From Candidatus Poribacteria bacterium (GTDB lineage Bacteria; Poribacteria; WGA-4E; WGA-3G), in assembly GCA_022827185.1 (NCBI GenBank), contig JAJDTM010000002.1:65560-129559 (forward strand): 64,000 nt of DNA, written 5' to 3'. Numbering within the stretch: the first letter of the stretch is position 1; each line of letters starts with the position of its first letter. This document shows, piece by piece, positions 8,850 through 17,509 of the stretch. The notes beneath the pieces were generated by a model. That model was not told the DNA's origin, did not search any database, and worked only from the letters and a program-made list of their open reading frames with translations. The translations under genes and the position numbers were made by a program.

Positions 8850-9887
8850 GTGTATAAAACCGCGATGTTAGGGTGTGGTGGCCGCGCCCGTGCGCATGCA
8901 GATGCCTACCGCTTTGTGAAAGGTGGTAAACTCGCCGCAGTCTGCGATATGAACGAAGAATTACTCAATAAATTCGGAGACGACTTCGGTATCTCTTCAC
9001 GCTACACCGATTTGGACGAGATGCTTGAAAAAGAGAAACCCGATGTTCTGCATATCGTCACTGCACCCGTGCTACGGGGTAGCAACGAGCGGATCCGCTA
9101 CCCATTGATGAAACAGGCATCTGATGCGGGTGTACCTGCGGCGATTGTTGAGAAACCGATTGCTGTTGAAAGTGAGGATTGGAAGCAGATCTCTGGGCTT
9201 TCCAAAGAGACAAAAACGAAGTTCGTTGTCAACACACAACTCAACTTCCATCCCCAAAATTTAGAATTAAAAGCAGATGTGGCGGCAGGACGTATCGGCG
9301 AAATTAAGTTCATTGATGCCAGCGCACGCAGCACACCCGTTGACCAAGGTCCGCACGTGCTGCAGTTGGTATCTTCTTATATTGACAACTCCCGTCCGGT
9401 ACGAGTACTCGGGCAAATTTCTGGTGGTGAACACTTAGATTCAGCACAACCTTCGCCGCAATATGCGTCCGCACGCGTCCAGTACGAGAATGGACTTCAT
9501 GTCTCTGTCGCATTCGGCACCGCCATCGCACCGACTGCATCCGATGATCCAGTCGTCTTTTTCCATAAGCGTGTATTTGTCGTTGGGATGAAAGGTTTTG
9601 TGCATTGGCGATTCAGCAGTTGGGAACGGTCAACGCCAGAAGGCGGTTATGAAGGCGGTCCGCTGAGCTATGGCGAGCAGGATGTCGCCGCGCAAGGCAA
9701 CCTCACCGAGGCTGTCTTTGATTGGCTGGACGACGAGAGCAAGGTGCATCCCACGCATCTTGAACAGTCCCTTGCAGAGTTTAATCTGCTTTTGGGGATT
9801 TACTATAGCGGTATCACCAACGAGGTAATCGATCTGCCGTTTGATCCACCAGACGGGTTGATGGATCAACTGCGAGCCAAGTTGTAG
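8850..9887 (+). CDS. Gfo/Idh/MocA family oxidoreductase, tandem paralogue 4
   Basis: 345 residues from a GTG start (8850) with AAAGGAGA ahead of it; the three other copies use ATG, so translation may be weaker here. N-terminus MYKTAMLGCGGRARAHADAY, EKP motif at 101-103, C-terminus FDPPDGLMDQLRAKL. It carries its own variable segment near residues 226-235 (TAIAPTASDDPVV). A 120-nt spacer with a hairpin precedes it, so it may be expressed partly separately from paralogues 1-3. Confidence 0.85.
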   Translation: MYKTAMLGCGGRARAHADAYRFVKGGKLAAVCDMNEELLNKFGDDFGISSRYTDLDEMLEKEKPDVLHIVTAPVLRGSNERIRYPLMKQASDAGVPAAIVEKPIAVESEDWKQISGLSKETKTKFVVNTQLNFHPQNLELKADVAAGRIGEIKFIDASARSTPVDQGPHVLQLVSSYIDNSRPVRVLGQISGGEHLDSAQPSPQYASARVQYENGLHVSVAFGTAIAPTASDDPVVFFHKRVFVVGMKGFVHWRFSSWERSTPEGGYEGGPLSYGEQDVAAQGNLTEAVFDWLDDESKVHPTHLEQSLAEFNLLLGIYYSGITNEVIDLPFDPPDGLMDQLRAKL

Positions 9888-9970
9888 TCGTATAGATGCT
9901 TGTTCTCCTTTTCACTGTTCGGTGAGATTTCAATGCCTCGCCGGACATGCATATAAATGAGGGTATACTT

Positions 9971-10759
9971 GTGTCTCTTTCAAAAATTACATGTTTGGGA
10001 CGGACGCAGCTCCTCTACAGGCGGGGTTTTAAACCCCGCCTGCAGAGTGCATGTCTAATCTTTCTACTGTTAGGTGCAGTCGGTCTCGCAGCAAACGCTG
10101 AATTGGTTGGTTATTGGTCGTTTGATGAAGCAGACGGGGTGGATGATCTTAGCGGAAACGGGAACGACGGTATCATTCACGGGAAACCGAAGGTCGTAGA
10201 CGGAAAGTTGGGTGAGGCATTAGAATTCAATGGCAGCACGGATTATGTCGAAATCCCAGATGCGCCGTCGATATCCGAACTCGAAGCACTGTCTATGGCG
10301 GCATGGATTAAACCGTTAAAACTCGGTGCATGGGTTGCGGTTGCTGAAAAGGGGATCCACCTCAATTGGAGTTATGGATTCTTCATTGAACCTGATGGGA
10401 CGCTCTCCTTTGAGGTTTCCACGGGTCCTGGCAACAATCTCGTCTGTTGTGTTGGCAATGTCGCCCTTGAAATTGGAGAGTGGTACCACATCTTCGGTTC
10501 TTATGATGGCGAGGCCGTTAAGGCTTACGTTAACGGAAAATTAGAGGGTGAGATGCCGGGTAATGATGCTGTTCACATTACTGAAGGGCTACCCTTTACT
10601 ATCGGAAGTCGCAACGGTCAGAACCATTTTGGTGGTGCTGTTGACGAGGTGGCGTTCTGGGACGAGGCAATCTCTGTTGAGGCATCGATGGAGCCGCTTC
10701 CTGTGAGACCGAAGGATAAGTTAACGACTGTTTGGGGCGTGATAAAGGCATACCGATAA
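9971..10759 (+). CDS. Exported LamG/concanavalin-like lectin domain protein
   Basis: About 262 residues. A hydrophobic segment CLIFLLLGAVGLAANA ending in a signal peptidase site precedes ELVGYWSFDEADGVDDLSGNGNDG, the typical opening of a LamG jelly-roll domain; WYHIFGSYDGEAVKAYVNG and VDEVAFWDEAIS are the later hallmark strands. Start uncertain: GTG at 9971 has GAGGG 7 nt upstream, whereas the ATG at 9947 has no visible ribosome site. A mobile palindrome (10014-10046) lies in frame inside the pre-sequence, giving an unusually long basic n-region (YRRGFKPRLQ). Ends KDKLTTVWGVIKAYR, a tail shared with two nearby exported proteins. Probably binds glycans outside the cytoplasm. Confidence 0.75.
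   Translation: MSLSKITCLGRTQLLYRRGFKPRLQSACLIFLLLGAVGLAANAELVGYWSFDEADGVDDLSGNGNDGIIHGKPKVVDGKLGEALEFNGSTDYVEIPDAPSISELEALSMAAWIKPLKLGAWVAVAEKGIHLNWSYGFFIEPDGTLSFEVSTGPGNNLVCCVGNVALEIGEWYHIFGSYDGEAVKAYVNGKLEGEMPGNDAVHITEGLPFTIGSRNGQNHFGGAVDEVAFWDEAISVEASMEPLPVRPKDKLTTVWGVIKAYR
10014..10046. repeat. Palindromic element inside a signal-peptide-coding region
   Basis: Arms CAGGCGGGGTTT (10018-10029) and AAACCCCGCCTG (10031-10042) around a single T, extended by TCT/AGA. The 25-nt core is identical to the core of the intergenic palindrome at 4158-4186. Here it is read in frame as part of the LamG protein's pre-sequence. Confidence 0.85.
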
Positions 10760-10765
10760 AAAACG

Positions 10766-11617
10766 ATGGGAACGTATTCTAAAAAATTTGCGGAACAGGG
10801 CTATCTTGTTGTGAAATCGGCACTGTGTGAGGCAGACCTCGCGCCGTTGATTGCTGTTGTCTCTGATGTCGTTGATAAACGTGCCACCGAACTCTATAAC
10901 GAACGGGTCATCTCTGACATTTATGACGCGTTGTCATTTGAGCACCGTTGGCATGCGGTTCTAAAGGCGTGTGGTCGGGAGAATGAGGTCTTTGGCTGGC
11001 ATACGCTTGTTTTTAGCGAGGCACTCTTTGACCTGATAACGCATCCGAAGGTGCTGGATGTGCTTGCGCATCTTATCGGTAGCGATATTCAATTCAACGG
11101 CGATTTTTGGGTGCGTCCGAAACTTCCAAACGAAAAACTAACCACACTCCCATGGCACCAGGACAGCGCGTATATGCCAGATACCGAAAACGATACACAT
11201 CTTACTGTGTGGCTTCCATTAGTGGATGTCAAAACCGAGAACGGTGCCTTGCAATTCCTGCCCGGTAGCCACAAAACGGGTTTACAGACGTATCACCGTG
11301 TCCCCGGTGAAGCGTTTGCCGTCCCTGTGCTTCCACCTACCTTATCCCATACCGAGATTGATACTTTAGAGATGAAAAAGGGTGACCTACTCGTTTTTAA
11401 CAACTTGGTCTTCCATCGGTCGTTATTCAACCGCAGCGACATCATCCGTTGGTCGGTAGATTTTCGGTTCAGCCCGACGGGCACCTCATTAGACGGACTC
11501 TGGCATGAAGCGATCGCCTGTCCTGCCCGTGTGCGAGAAACTCAACAATGTCCAACATCATGGCAGACTTGGCGTGCCCAATGGGAAGCTAGTCCGCATA
11601 AGGAAAGGTTTGTTTAG
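10766..11617 (+). CDS. Phytanoyl-CoA dioxygenase (PhyH) family protein
   Basis: 283 residues of the Fe(II)/2-oxoglutarate oxygenase fold. The metal-binding triad is visible: LPWHQDSAYM gives His131 and Asp133, and NNLVFHRS gives distal His217; Arg228 fits the 2-oxoglutarate carboxylate site. GALQFLPGSHKTG is the usual PhyH strand. Members hydroxylate lipids, ectoine, halogenation substrates or small metabolites, so the substrate is open. The gene starts 6 nt after the LamG gene and lacks a strong ribosome site, which suggests coupling to it. Confidence 0.85.
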   Translation: MGTYSKKFAEQGYLVVKSALCEADLAPLIAVVSDVVDKRATELYNERVISDIYDALSFEHRWHAVLKACGRENEVFGWHTLVFSEALFDLITHPKVLDVLAHLIGSDIQFNGDFWVRPKLPNEKLTTLPWHQDSAYMPDTENDTHLTVWLPLVDVKTENGALQFLPGSHKTGLQTYHRVPGEAFAVPVLPPTLSHTEIDTLEMKKGDLLVFNNLVFHRSLFNRSDIIRWSVDFRFSPTGTSLDGLWHEAIACPARVRETQQCPTSWQTWRAQWEASPHKERFV

Positions 11618-11651
11618 AGGATAGGCATAGTGCCTCTGTTTTGATAAGGAA

Positions 11652-11680
11652 TTGTATTTTTGTGTTTTTTGTGTTATAAT
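11652..11680 (+). promoter_or_regulatory. Sigma70-type promoter for the second LamG gene
   Basis: TTGTAT at 11652-11657 and a perfect TATAAT at 11675-11680 with a 17-nt spacer, about 97 nt before the start codon. Confidence 0.5.
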
Positions 11681-11777
11681 TTCCTTTTAAATATAACACA
11701 AGACCAGAATGTGTCGTACGGGGGTCGGTGAATGGATGCAGTTCACCGGTTCTTCTAACAATACATAGGAGGTTACT

Positions 11778-12536
11778 TTGTTGAACGCAAGGATTATTAC
11801 AATTACTCTCGGTGTGATGCTTATGTTGAGTATCAGTCTAACAGGCTCCACTGAGATCAACGAGGATATGATTGCAGCGGCATGGCTGTTTGATGGCGAT
11901 GCTAAAGATGTTTCTGGAAACGGATTTGATGGTGAAGTAAAAGGCGGTAAATTCGTCGCTGGTCAAATCGGTGATGCGCTTGAACTCAACGGCTCAGACG
12001 AATGGGTCGAAATTCCGAAGCGGATCGGTGAATTTGAAGAACTTACCTTCGCGCATTGGGTCAAATCCACGGGGCGAGAATCAGCGTGGCGCGTTTTCTT
12101 CAACGTCAACGGTTGGAAAGTTGGCGATATTCACTATCAGATTGCTCCCAACAATAAAGTAGAGTTTTCCATCCATAGTAATCAGGGTGGCAGCGATACC
12201 TTCGCCAACTTTGCAGTAGTTGGAGATGAAATGGATAAATGGATCCATATAGCGACTGTTTACAGTGCCAAGGAAAAGAAGATTCGTTTTTTCATTAACG
12301 GCGAACTCGATATCGAAAACGATTGGGGTGGGAATCCCGGTGTCCTTGATCCTGCGCGGATTGGTGATTGGAATCAACAGAGACAGTGGGAAGGGTTGAT
12401 AGACGAATTCATTATCTTCAACACTGCTCTTGATGAAGGCGACATCCAAGCCGTTATGGACGACGGGTTGGAGACAACGCTCGCTGTAGACGCAAAAGAG
12501 AAATTGGCTGTTACATGGGGAAGCTTAAAAAAATAA
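11778..12536 (+). CDS. Exported LamG domain protein
   Basis: 252 residues from a TTG start; AGGAGG at 11767-11772 favours TTG at 11778 or at 11781. The first 28 residues form a signal peptide (IITITLGVMLMLSISLTGS). The LamG domain follows: AAAWLFDGDAKDVSGNGFDG at the start, WVEIPKRIGEFEELTFAHWV, IHIATVYSAKEKKIRFFING and LIDEFIIFNTALDEGDIQAV. It ends AKEKLAVTWGSLKK, the same tail as in the proteins ending at 10759 and 15482. Probably a cell-surface or periplasmic glycan-binding protein. Confidence 0.8.
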   Translation: MLNARIITITLGVMLMLSISLTGSTEINEDMIAAAWLFDGDAKDVSGNGFDGEVKGGKFVAGQIGDALELNGSDEWVEIPKRIGEFEELTFAHWVKSTGRESAWRVFFNVNGWKVGDIHYQIAPNNKVEFSIHSNQGGSDTFANFAVVGDEMDKWIHIATVYSAKEKKIRFFINGELDIENDWGGNPGVLDPARIGDWNQQRQWEGLIDEFIIFNTALDEGDIQAVMDDGLETTLAVDAKEKLAVTWGSLKK

Positions 12537-12621
12537 AATAGGCGAAATCCCTGACCGCTATTATCCTAAATATACTGCCTATAGCGAATAAATAGTGATC
12601 GAAAATTTCTATCAGAGGTTT

Positions 12622-12652
12622 GAGGTGTCCGCCAATCCTGTGTGGACATCTC
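12622..12652 (+). terminator. Hairpin between LamG and SDR genes
   Basis: GAGGTGTCC (12622-12630) pairs with GGACATCTC (12644-12652), one wobble pair, 13-nt loop. No T tract follows, so a factor-independent terminator is doubtful. Confidence 0.3.
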
Positions 12653-12679
12653 CTCTCGTGGTAGCAGGATAGGTGATAC

Positions 12680-13468
12680 ATGGACTTAGGACTCAACGGA
12701 AAACGAGCAATTGTTACCGGTGGCAGTCGAGGCATCGGTAAACAGTGTGCACTTGCGCTCGCACGAGAGGGAGTTCATGTCTGTATTGCTGCCCGAACTC
12801 AAGACACGCTAAATCAAGCACTCACAGAAATCAATCAGACTGGACATAGAGGGCACGCCGTTGCTGCAGACTTGACCACACAGGCGAACTGTGAAAAGGT
12901 CGTGCAGGCAACAATCGCTCGGTTTGGCGGTGTGGATATCCTTATCAACAATGTCGGTGCTGCTCGGAACGCTGATATTCTGGTGCTATCACCGGATCTG
13001 ATTGATGATGCCCTCGCATTGAAAACTTACAGTTATTTACGAATGTCCCAATTGGTTATTCCGTATATGCAGGAAAATCGGTGGGGCAGGATTATCAATA
13101 TCGCGGGTTCAGCAGGCACAAGTCCGACTCGCGGAAACATACCTACCGGTGCTGCGAATATCACTATTCTGAACATAACGCGCGCACTTTCGGATGCGGT
13201 TTCGGGGGATGGTATCTTGGTAAACACCGTTTGTCCGGGGCTGACCAATACCGGTCGCGCGCGTACCCAGCAAGGGGCAAGAGCCGAGCGCGAAGGACGC
13301 GATGTTGAAGAACTGTTGCAAGCACTCGGACAAGAACTTCCCGCCGGTCGCATAGCGGAACCCGAAGAGGTCGCGAATGTCGTGACGTTTTTAGCCTCTG
13401 AAACCTGCTCCTATATGTTTGGGACCGCACTTTATATGGATGGCGGTAAGCGACGCGCAACCCCATAA
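12680..13468 (+). CDS. Short-chain dehydrogenase/reductase with altered active site
   Basis: 262 residues. The cofactor motif TGGSRGIG (13-20) and NNVG (90-93) are standard for a classical SDR, and the C-terminal EVANVVTFLASE and LYMDGG are as in FabG-like enzymes. The catalytic YxxxK is missing: the aligned segment reads TGAAN, so Thr156 stands at the Tyr place and Asn160 at the Lys place; Ser144 is kept. Either this subgroup uses another mechanism or it has lost reductase activity. NAD(P) binding itself looks intact. Starts 143 nt after the LamG gene. Confidence 0.8.
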   Translation: MDLGLNGKRAIVTGGSRGIGKQCALALAREGVHVCIAARTQDTLNQALTEINQTGHRGHAVAADLTTQANCEKVVQATIARFGGVDILINNVGAARNADILVLSPDLIDDALALKTYSYLRMSQLVIPYMQENRWGRIINIAGSAGTSPTRGNIPTGAANITILNITRALSDAVSGDGILVNTVCPGLTNTGRARTQQGARAEREGRDVEELLQALGQELPAGRIAEPEEVANVVTFLASETCSYMFGTALYMDGGKRRATP

Positions 13469-13551
13469 CAAGAAATTCTTACTATTCACCGCGCTTCTCT
13501 TCATGTAAGCGCGTTTTAAAGGCGCGCCTACGCCGTATTGTAGGAGATAGA

Positions 13552-14706
13552 ATGAATGTTGAGAATCGAACCATTTTTGAAAACGATAATCTTCATGTGC
13601 TTCGTGCGCTTGACACCGATTCTATTGACTTGATTTATCTGGATCCGCCCTTCAATTCCAATCGGACGTTTGAAGCACCCGTAGGCACCGAAGCTGCGGG
13701 AGCAACGTTCAAAGACTTTTGGACGTTGGATGATCTTGATGATACGTCCCACGCTGAACTCGCGGAGCGGGCACCCGAACTCTATCACGCCATCGGTGCC
13801 GCGGCGTTCAGTCATGGGAAATCCATGAAAGCCTACCTTATTATGATGAGCATTCGGATGCTGGAGATGTTCCGAATCCTCAAACCGACTGGAACGCTCT
13901 ATCTCCATTGTGATGATAACGCCAGCCATTACCTCAAAATGATGATGGATAGTGTTTTTGGGAAAGATAATTTTAGAAATGAGATTATCTGGCAACGGGC
14001 GATAACCACCAAAGGAAACCTCAAAAAAGGGTTGGCACGCGATTCCGATAGTATCCTACGCTATTCAAAAAGCGATACGTATGTCTGGAACGTTGCGGCA
14101 GTCACGATTCCTTATGATATGGCGAATTTGGACGAGAAAACAAAACGTCAGTATTACTGTGTTGAACCGGAAACCGGACGACGCTTTTCGCTCACCTCTA
14201 TAACCGCACAGAACTATGATCCCGATTCTCACTTGACTTATGGGGTGATGGGAATCGTTAGAACGTGGCGTTGGGCGGAAGATCGGATGCGCAAGGAGAT
14301 TGAAGCCGGACACATCGTTCAAACGCGTCCGGGAAATGTGCCACGATACAAACGGTATCTTGATGAACAAAAGGGTAAAAGGTTAAACAACATCTGGGTA
14401 GATATTCCAAATCTAACAGCCAGAAGCAAAGAACGTATTGGATACCCTACACAGAAACCGATCGCGCTGTTAGAACGCATTATTGGCGCGAGCAGCAACC
14501 CCGATGACATGGTGCTGGATCCGTTCTGTGGGTGTGCCACCACGTGTGTCGCTGCTGAACGGCTACAACGCCAGTGGATAGGTATAGATTTAAGTCCTAA
14601 ATCGTATGAACTCGCGCAGTCACGTCTCGAACAGGGCGGTATTATCAAGCCGCTCATCCACCGCAAAGACAGTCCTAAGTTGACAGACAAAGGAGCTCTA
14701 AAATGA
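13552..14706 (+). CDS. Site-specific DNA methyltransferase (N6-adenine/N4-cytosine, beta class)
   Basis: 384 residues. The catalytic motif IV DPPF is at 31-34, and the AdoMet-binding motif I DPFCGCATTC lies near the C-terminus at 323-332, the order of beta-class amino-methyltransferases. IGYPTQKPIALLERII just before motif I is also characteristic. TAGGAGATAGAATG gives a good ribosome site. No restriction endonuclease adjoins it, so it looks like an orphan methyltransferase or one involved in regulation; the target sequence cannot be predicted. Its stop overlaps the next gene's start (ATGA). Confidence 0.85.
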   Translation: MNVENRTIFENDNLHVLRALDTDSIDLIYLDPPFNSNRTFEAPVGTEAAGATFKDFWTLDDLDDTSHAELAERAPELYHAIGAAAFSHGKSMKAYLIMMSIRMLEMFRILKPTGTLYLHCDDNASHYLKMMMDSVFGKDNFRNEIIWQRAITTKGNLKKGLARDSDSILRYSKSDTYVWNVAAVTIPYDMANLDEKTKRQYYCVEPETGRRFSLTSITAQNYDPDSHLTYGVMGIVRTWRWAEDRMRKEIEAGHIVQTRPGNVPRYKRYLDEQKGKRLNNIWVDIPNLTARSKERIGYPTQKPIALLERIIGASSNPDDMVLDPFCGCATTCVAAERLQRQWIGIDLSPKSYELAQSRLEQGGIIKPLIHRKDSPKLTDKGALK

Positions 14707-15482
14707 AAAAGTTTATGGCGTTTAAAATCGCAATCACAGTGATAACAGCAGTTGCGCTGTTATTCTATACGACGAGTTTACCTGTTGATGCGAAACGTGA
14801 TAAAGAATACTTCGCAAAACAGATTAGAAACCTTAAAATAGATGGGAAACTTGACGAATGGCAACGCGCTGAAATCGTTGCATTTGATGAATTGAAGGAT
14901 GTCGGTAACGGTATCCCGAAAGCCAATGATTTTACCGGTCAAGGCAGAGTCGCGTGGAATTCACAAGATCCGACCCGTATCTATTTCGCCGTTGAAATCA
15001 CCGATGACGAACTTCAAGACATCCACCCGGACGATAGCAAATGGTGGGAAGATGATAGCGTCGAATTTATGTTTGATTTCGACAACGGCATGGTGCGGGA
15101 GAGCCTTGTTCAGTGGACGCTCGGTGCTAACGGCAAGGATTTATCCGCCGCTGCCTCGAAGGATAACACCGAATGGGTGTTGGTCAAGACAGGGAACGAT
15201 TACATCTACGAAGTTGCTATTGACCCGACGAAGCCGCGCGGCAACCCACAGTTTGCGAACCCCGCAAAAGGCAAAAATTTCAAAGCGAAAGTTGGGTTAA
15301 CGATCGGACTCAGTTTTCACATGAATGATTGTGAGGACGGGAGTCGCCAGCATCAGATCGGATGGATACCCGGGGGCGCATGGGATGGACTCGCTTACGG
15401 AGACCTCACTTTTGACGCTGAAATATTAGCCGTTGAGCCGTCAGGTAAACTCGCAGTGGTCTGGGGTTCCCTGAAACAGTAA
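14703..15482 (+). CDS. Exported CBM9-like (carbohydrate-binding module family 9) protein
   Basis: 259 residues with an N-terminal signal peptide (IAITVITAVALLFYTTSLPVDA). The body KIDGKLDEWQRAEIVAFDEL, then RIYFAVEITDDELQD and WEDDSVEFMFDFDNG, matches the CBM9/DOMON-like sandwich found in sugar-binding modules. It ends PSGKLAVVWGSLKQ, the tail shared with the two LamG proteins. AAAGGAGCTCTAAAATG gives a ribosome site inside the preceding methyltransferase gene, with which it overlaps by four bases, implying coupled translation. Confidence 0.75.
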   Translation: MKKFMAFKIAITVITAVALLFYTTSLPVDAKRDKEYFAKQIRNLKIDGKLDEWQRAEIVAFDELKDVGNGIPKANDFTGQGRVAWNSQDPTRIYFAVEITDDELQDIHPDDSKWWEDDSVEFMFDFDNGMVRESLVQWTLGANGKDLSAAASKDNTEWVLVKTGNDYIYEVAIDPTKPRGNPQFANPAKGKNFKAKVGLTIGLSFHMNDCEDGSRQHQIGWIPGGAWDGLAYGDLTFDAEILAVEPSGKLAVVWGSLKQ

Positions 15483-15485
15483 AAA

Positions 15486-15573
15486 GAGCCGTCAGCCATC
15501 AGCCATCAGCAGTCAGCAAGACGGGTTAGATATATCGAAAATCTCTTTGCTGATTGCTGAAAGCCGACCGCTA
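15486..15573. repeat. Intergenic repeat of GTCAGCCATCAGC type, copy A
   Basis: Contains GTCAGCCATCAGCCATCAGC, an A/T-rich middle with ATCGAAAATCTCTTTGCTG and a right part GCTGAAAGCCGACCGC. A related arrangement is at 33137-33254 and a partial one at 33911-33976. It can fold as a long imperfect hairpin. An apparent in-frame start at 15554 of the downstream gene lies inside this repeat and was rejected. Confidence 0.65.
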
Positions 15574-15580
15574 TTTAAAC

Positions 15581-17509
15581 ATGCCAGAATCTCGTGCCTC
15601 CTTTACATCTGGGATTACGCTCCGCGCGCTCCTGATTGGGACACTCCTTGTTATCGGGAATGCCTATTGGCTCGCCTACGCTGCGGAGATGATTCAACCG
15701 CAGTTCCTCCTTAACTTCGTCTCGCTTTTCTTCAATGCCGTTTTTACGCTTTTCGCTGTTATCGGTTTTAATCTCGTTTGGAAAAAACTCTCCCCGCGTA
15801 ACGCGCTAACCCCGCAAGAACTTCTTGTTATCTATATCATGGTTGTTATGGTATCCACCATCGGTGGGCACGCGATGATGACCTTTTTGATCGGAACGCT
15901 GGCGCATCCGTTCCGATTCGCTACGCCTGAAAATGAGTGGGCATCTCTCTTCTGGCGTTATATCCCGACATGGTTTGTACCTGAGGACTACGCATTGGAT
16001 GCCTACTTTAAGGGCGGTTCGACCTTTTATCTCCCGAAGCATCTACAGGGGTGGCTGGTGCCGATCCTCGTCTGGACAGGGTTCGTCGCGCTGCTCTGGT
16101 TCACGCTAATATGTCTGAACACCATTATCCGTGTGCAGTGGACAGAACGTGAAAAGTTGGCGTATCCGATCATCCAATTACCGCTCCAGATGGCGCACGG
16201 ACGTAAAAGTTTTTTCAGGAACGGCACGATGTGGATAGGTTTTTCGGTCGCCGGATTTATTGAACTCCTTGCAGGATTGAGTTACTTATTTCCTCAGGTT
16301 CCCTCTATCCAACTCAACTACTATTCGATCACGCATCTATTCACAGACAAGCCGTGGAATGCGATCGGGTGGATCTCGCTATCTGCCTACCCGTTTATTA
16401 TTGGGTTAACCTTCTTCGTGCCTTTAGATATTTCGATGTCAGCGTGGTTTTTCTATCTATTTGGTAAAGCGGAGCGGATTGTTCGCATCGGGATGTTGGG
16501 GGAAGGGGAACTCTATTTCGCGGAACGTGCAGGCGGCGCATGGCTCGCTGTCGGTGCGCTGGCGTTGTGGGGGACCCGGAAGCATCTGCGTGATGTCATC
16601 AAGAATTGCTGGACACCCCAAAAAGCATTTGATGATTCAAATGAACCGATGCCTTACCGCGTTGCTGTTGGCGGGTTAATCATCGGGGGCATCGCGCTTA
16701 CGCTATTTTCGGTGAAAGCGGGCATGTCCTTAGGCGGTGTGCTCGGTTTCATTGTGATTTTCAGCTTGATGGCACTCGGTGTGACGCGGGTCCGCGCCGA
16801 ATTCGGTCCGCCGTCGCACGAGATTCTCGCGCTTGATCCGGCACGATTGATGGCAGTCACTTTCGGACCGCGGTTTGTCGGCACGGGGAATCTCACAATT
16901 ATTTCGTTCTACTACTGGCTGAATCGGCTTAACGTCTCGCATCCGATGCCGAATCAATTGGAGGGGTTCAAGCTTGCGGAACGCTCAGGTATAGATAGTC
17001 GAAGACTGGTCTGGGTGATGATGTTCGCGATTGTTGTCGGCACGCTCGCCTCGTTTTGGGCGTTTCTCTATCTACTCTATGACACGGGCGCGCTGGCAGT
17101 GCATGGGTATATCGTCGGTATCGGCAACGAAGTGTTCGGGAGACGCTTAGAACGGTGGATTAACAACCCGACGGGTCCGAATTGGGATGGGACACAATCT
17201 ATGGGGATCGGGGCGGCGATGACGTGGATCCTCTATTTCCTACGCCATAAATTTATGTGGTGGCCCTTCCATCCGATCGGGTATGTGATGACTGCCGCTG
17301 CGTGGGGTGGACTCGCCGATTTCTGGTTCTCTGTTTTCCTCGGCTGGCTGGTCAAGTTCATCATCCTCGCGGTTTTCGGTTTACGGGCACACCAACGCGC
17401 AATCCCGTTCTTTTTGGGGTTGGTAATGGGCGATTATGTATTTGTCGGAATGTGGGCACTGCTGGGGACGCTGTTTAATATCCCGACTTATGTCCTTTGG
17501 TCGCCTTAA
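15581..17509 (+). CDS. DUF6785/DUF6784-type multi-pass membrane protein
   Basis: 642 residues with about a dozen hydrophobic segments, for example ALLIGTLLVIGNAYWLAYAA, LNFVSLFFNAVFTLFAVIGF and SVFLGWLVKFIILAVFGL. Cytoplasmic or loop parts hold conserved-looking stretches such as EREKLAYPIIQLPLQM and RVRAEFGPPSHEI. This matches the large uncharacterised DUF6785 family, which I recall as frequent in Poribacteria and Planctomycetes; resemblance to oligopeptide or sugar transporters is possible but unproven. ATG at 15581 has no clear ribosome site. No function can be assigned. Confidence 0.75.
   Translation: MPESRASFTSGITLRALLIGTLLVIGNAYWLAYAAEMIQPQFLLNFVSLFFNAVFTLFAVIGFNLVWKKLSPRNALTPQELLVIYIMVVMVSTIGGHAMMTFLIGTLAHPFRFATPENEWASLFWRYIPTWFVPEDYALDAYFKGGSTFYLPKHLQGWLVPILVWTGFVALLWFTLICLNTIIRVQWTEREKLAYPIIQLPLQMAHGRKSFFRNGTMWIGFSVAGFIELLAGLSYLFPQVPSIQLNYYSITHLFTDKPWNAIGWISLSAYPFIIGLTFFVPLDISMSAWFFYLFGKAERIVRIGMLGEGELYFAERAGGAWLAVGALALWGTRKHLRDVIKNCWTPQKAFDDSNEPMPYRVAVGGLIIGGIALTLFSVKAGMSLGGVLGFIVIFSLMALGVTRVRAEFGPPSHEILALDPARLMAVTFGPRFVGTGNLTIISFYYWLNRLNVSHPMPNQLEGFKLAERSGIDSRRLVWVMMFAIVVGTLASFWAFLYLLYDTGALAVHGYIVGIGNEVFGRRLERWINNPTGPNWDGTQSMGIGAAMTWILYFLRHKFMWWPFHPIGYVMTAAAWGGLADFWFSVFLGWLVKFIILAVFGLRAHQRAIPFFLGLVMGDYVFVGMWALLGTLFNIPTYVLWSP

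Noticed and set aside
15554..15580. Upstream TTG start for the DUF6785-type protein
   Set aside because: It lies inside an intergenic repeat found elsewhere, so the ATG at 15581 is preferred.
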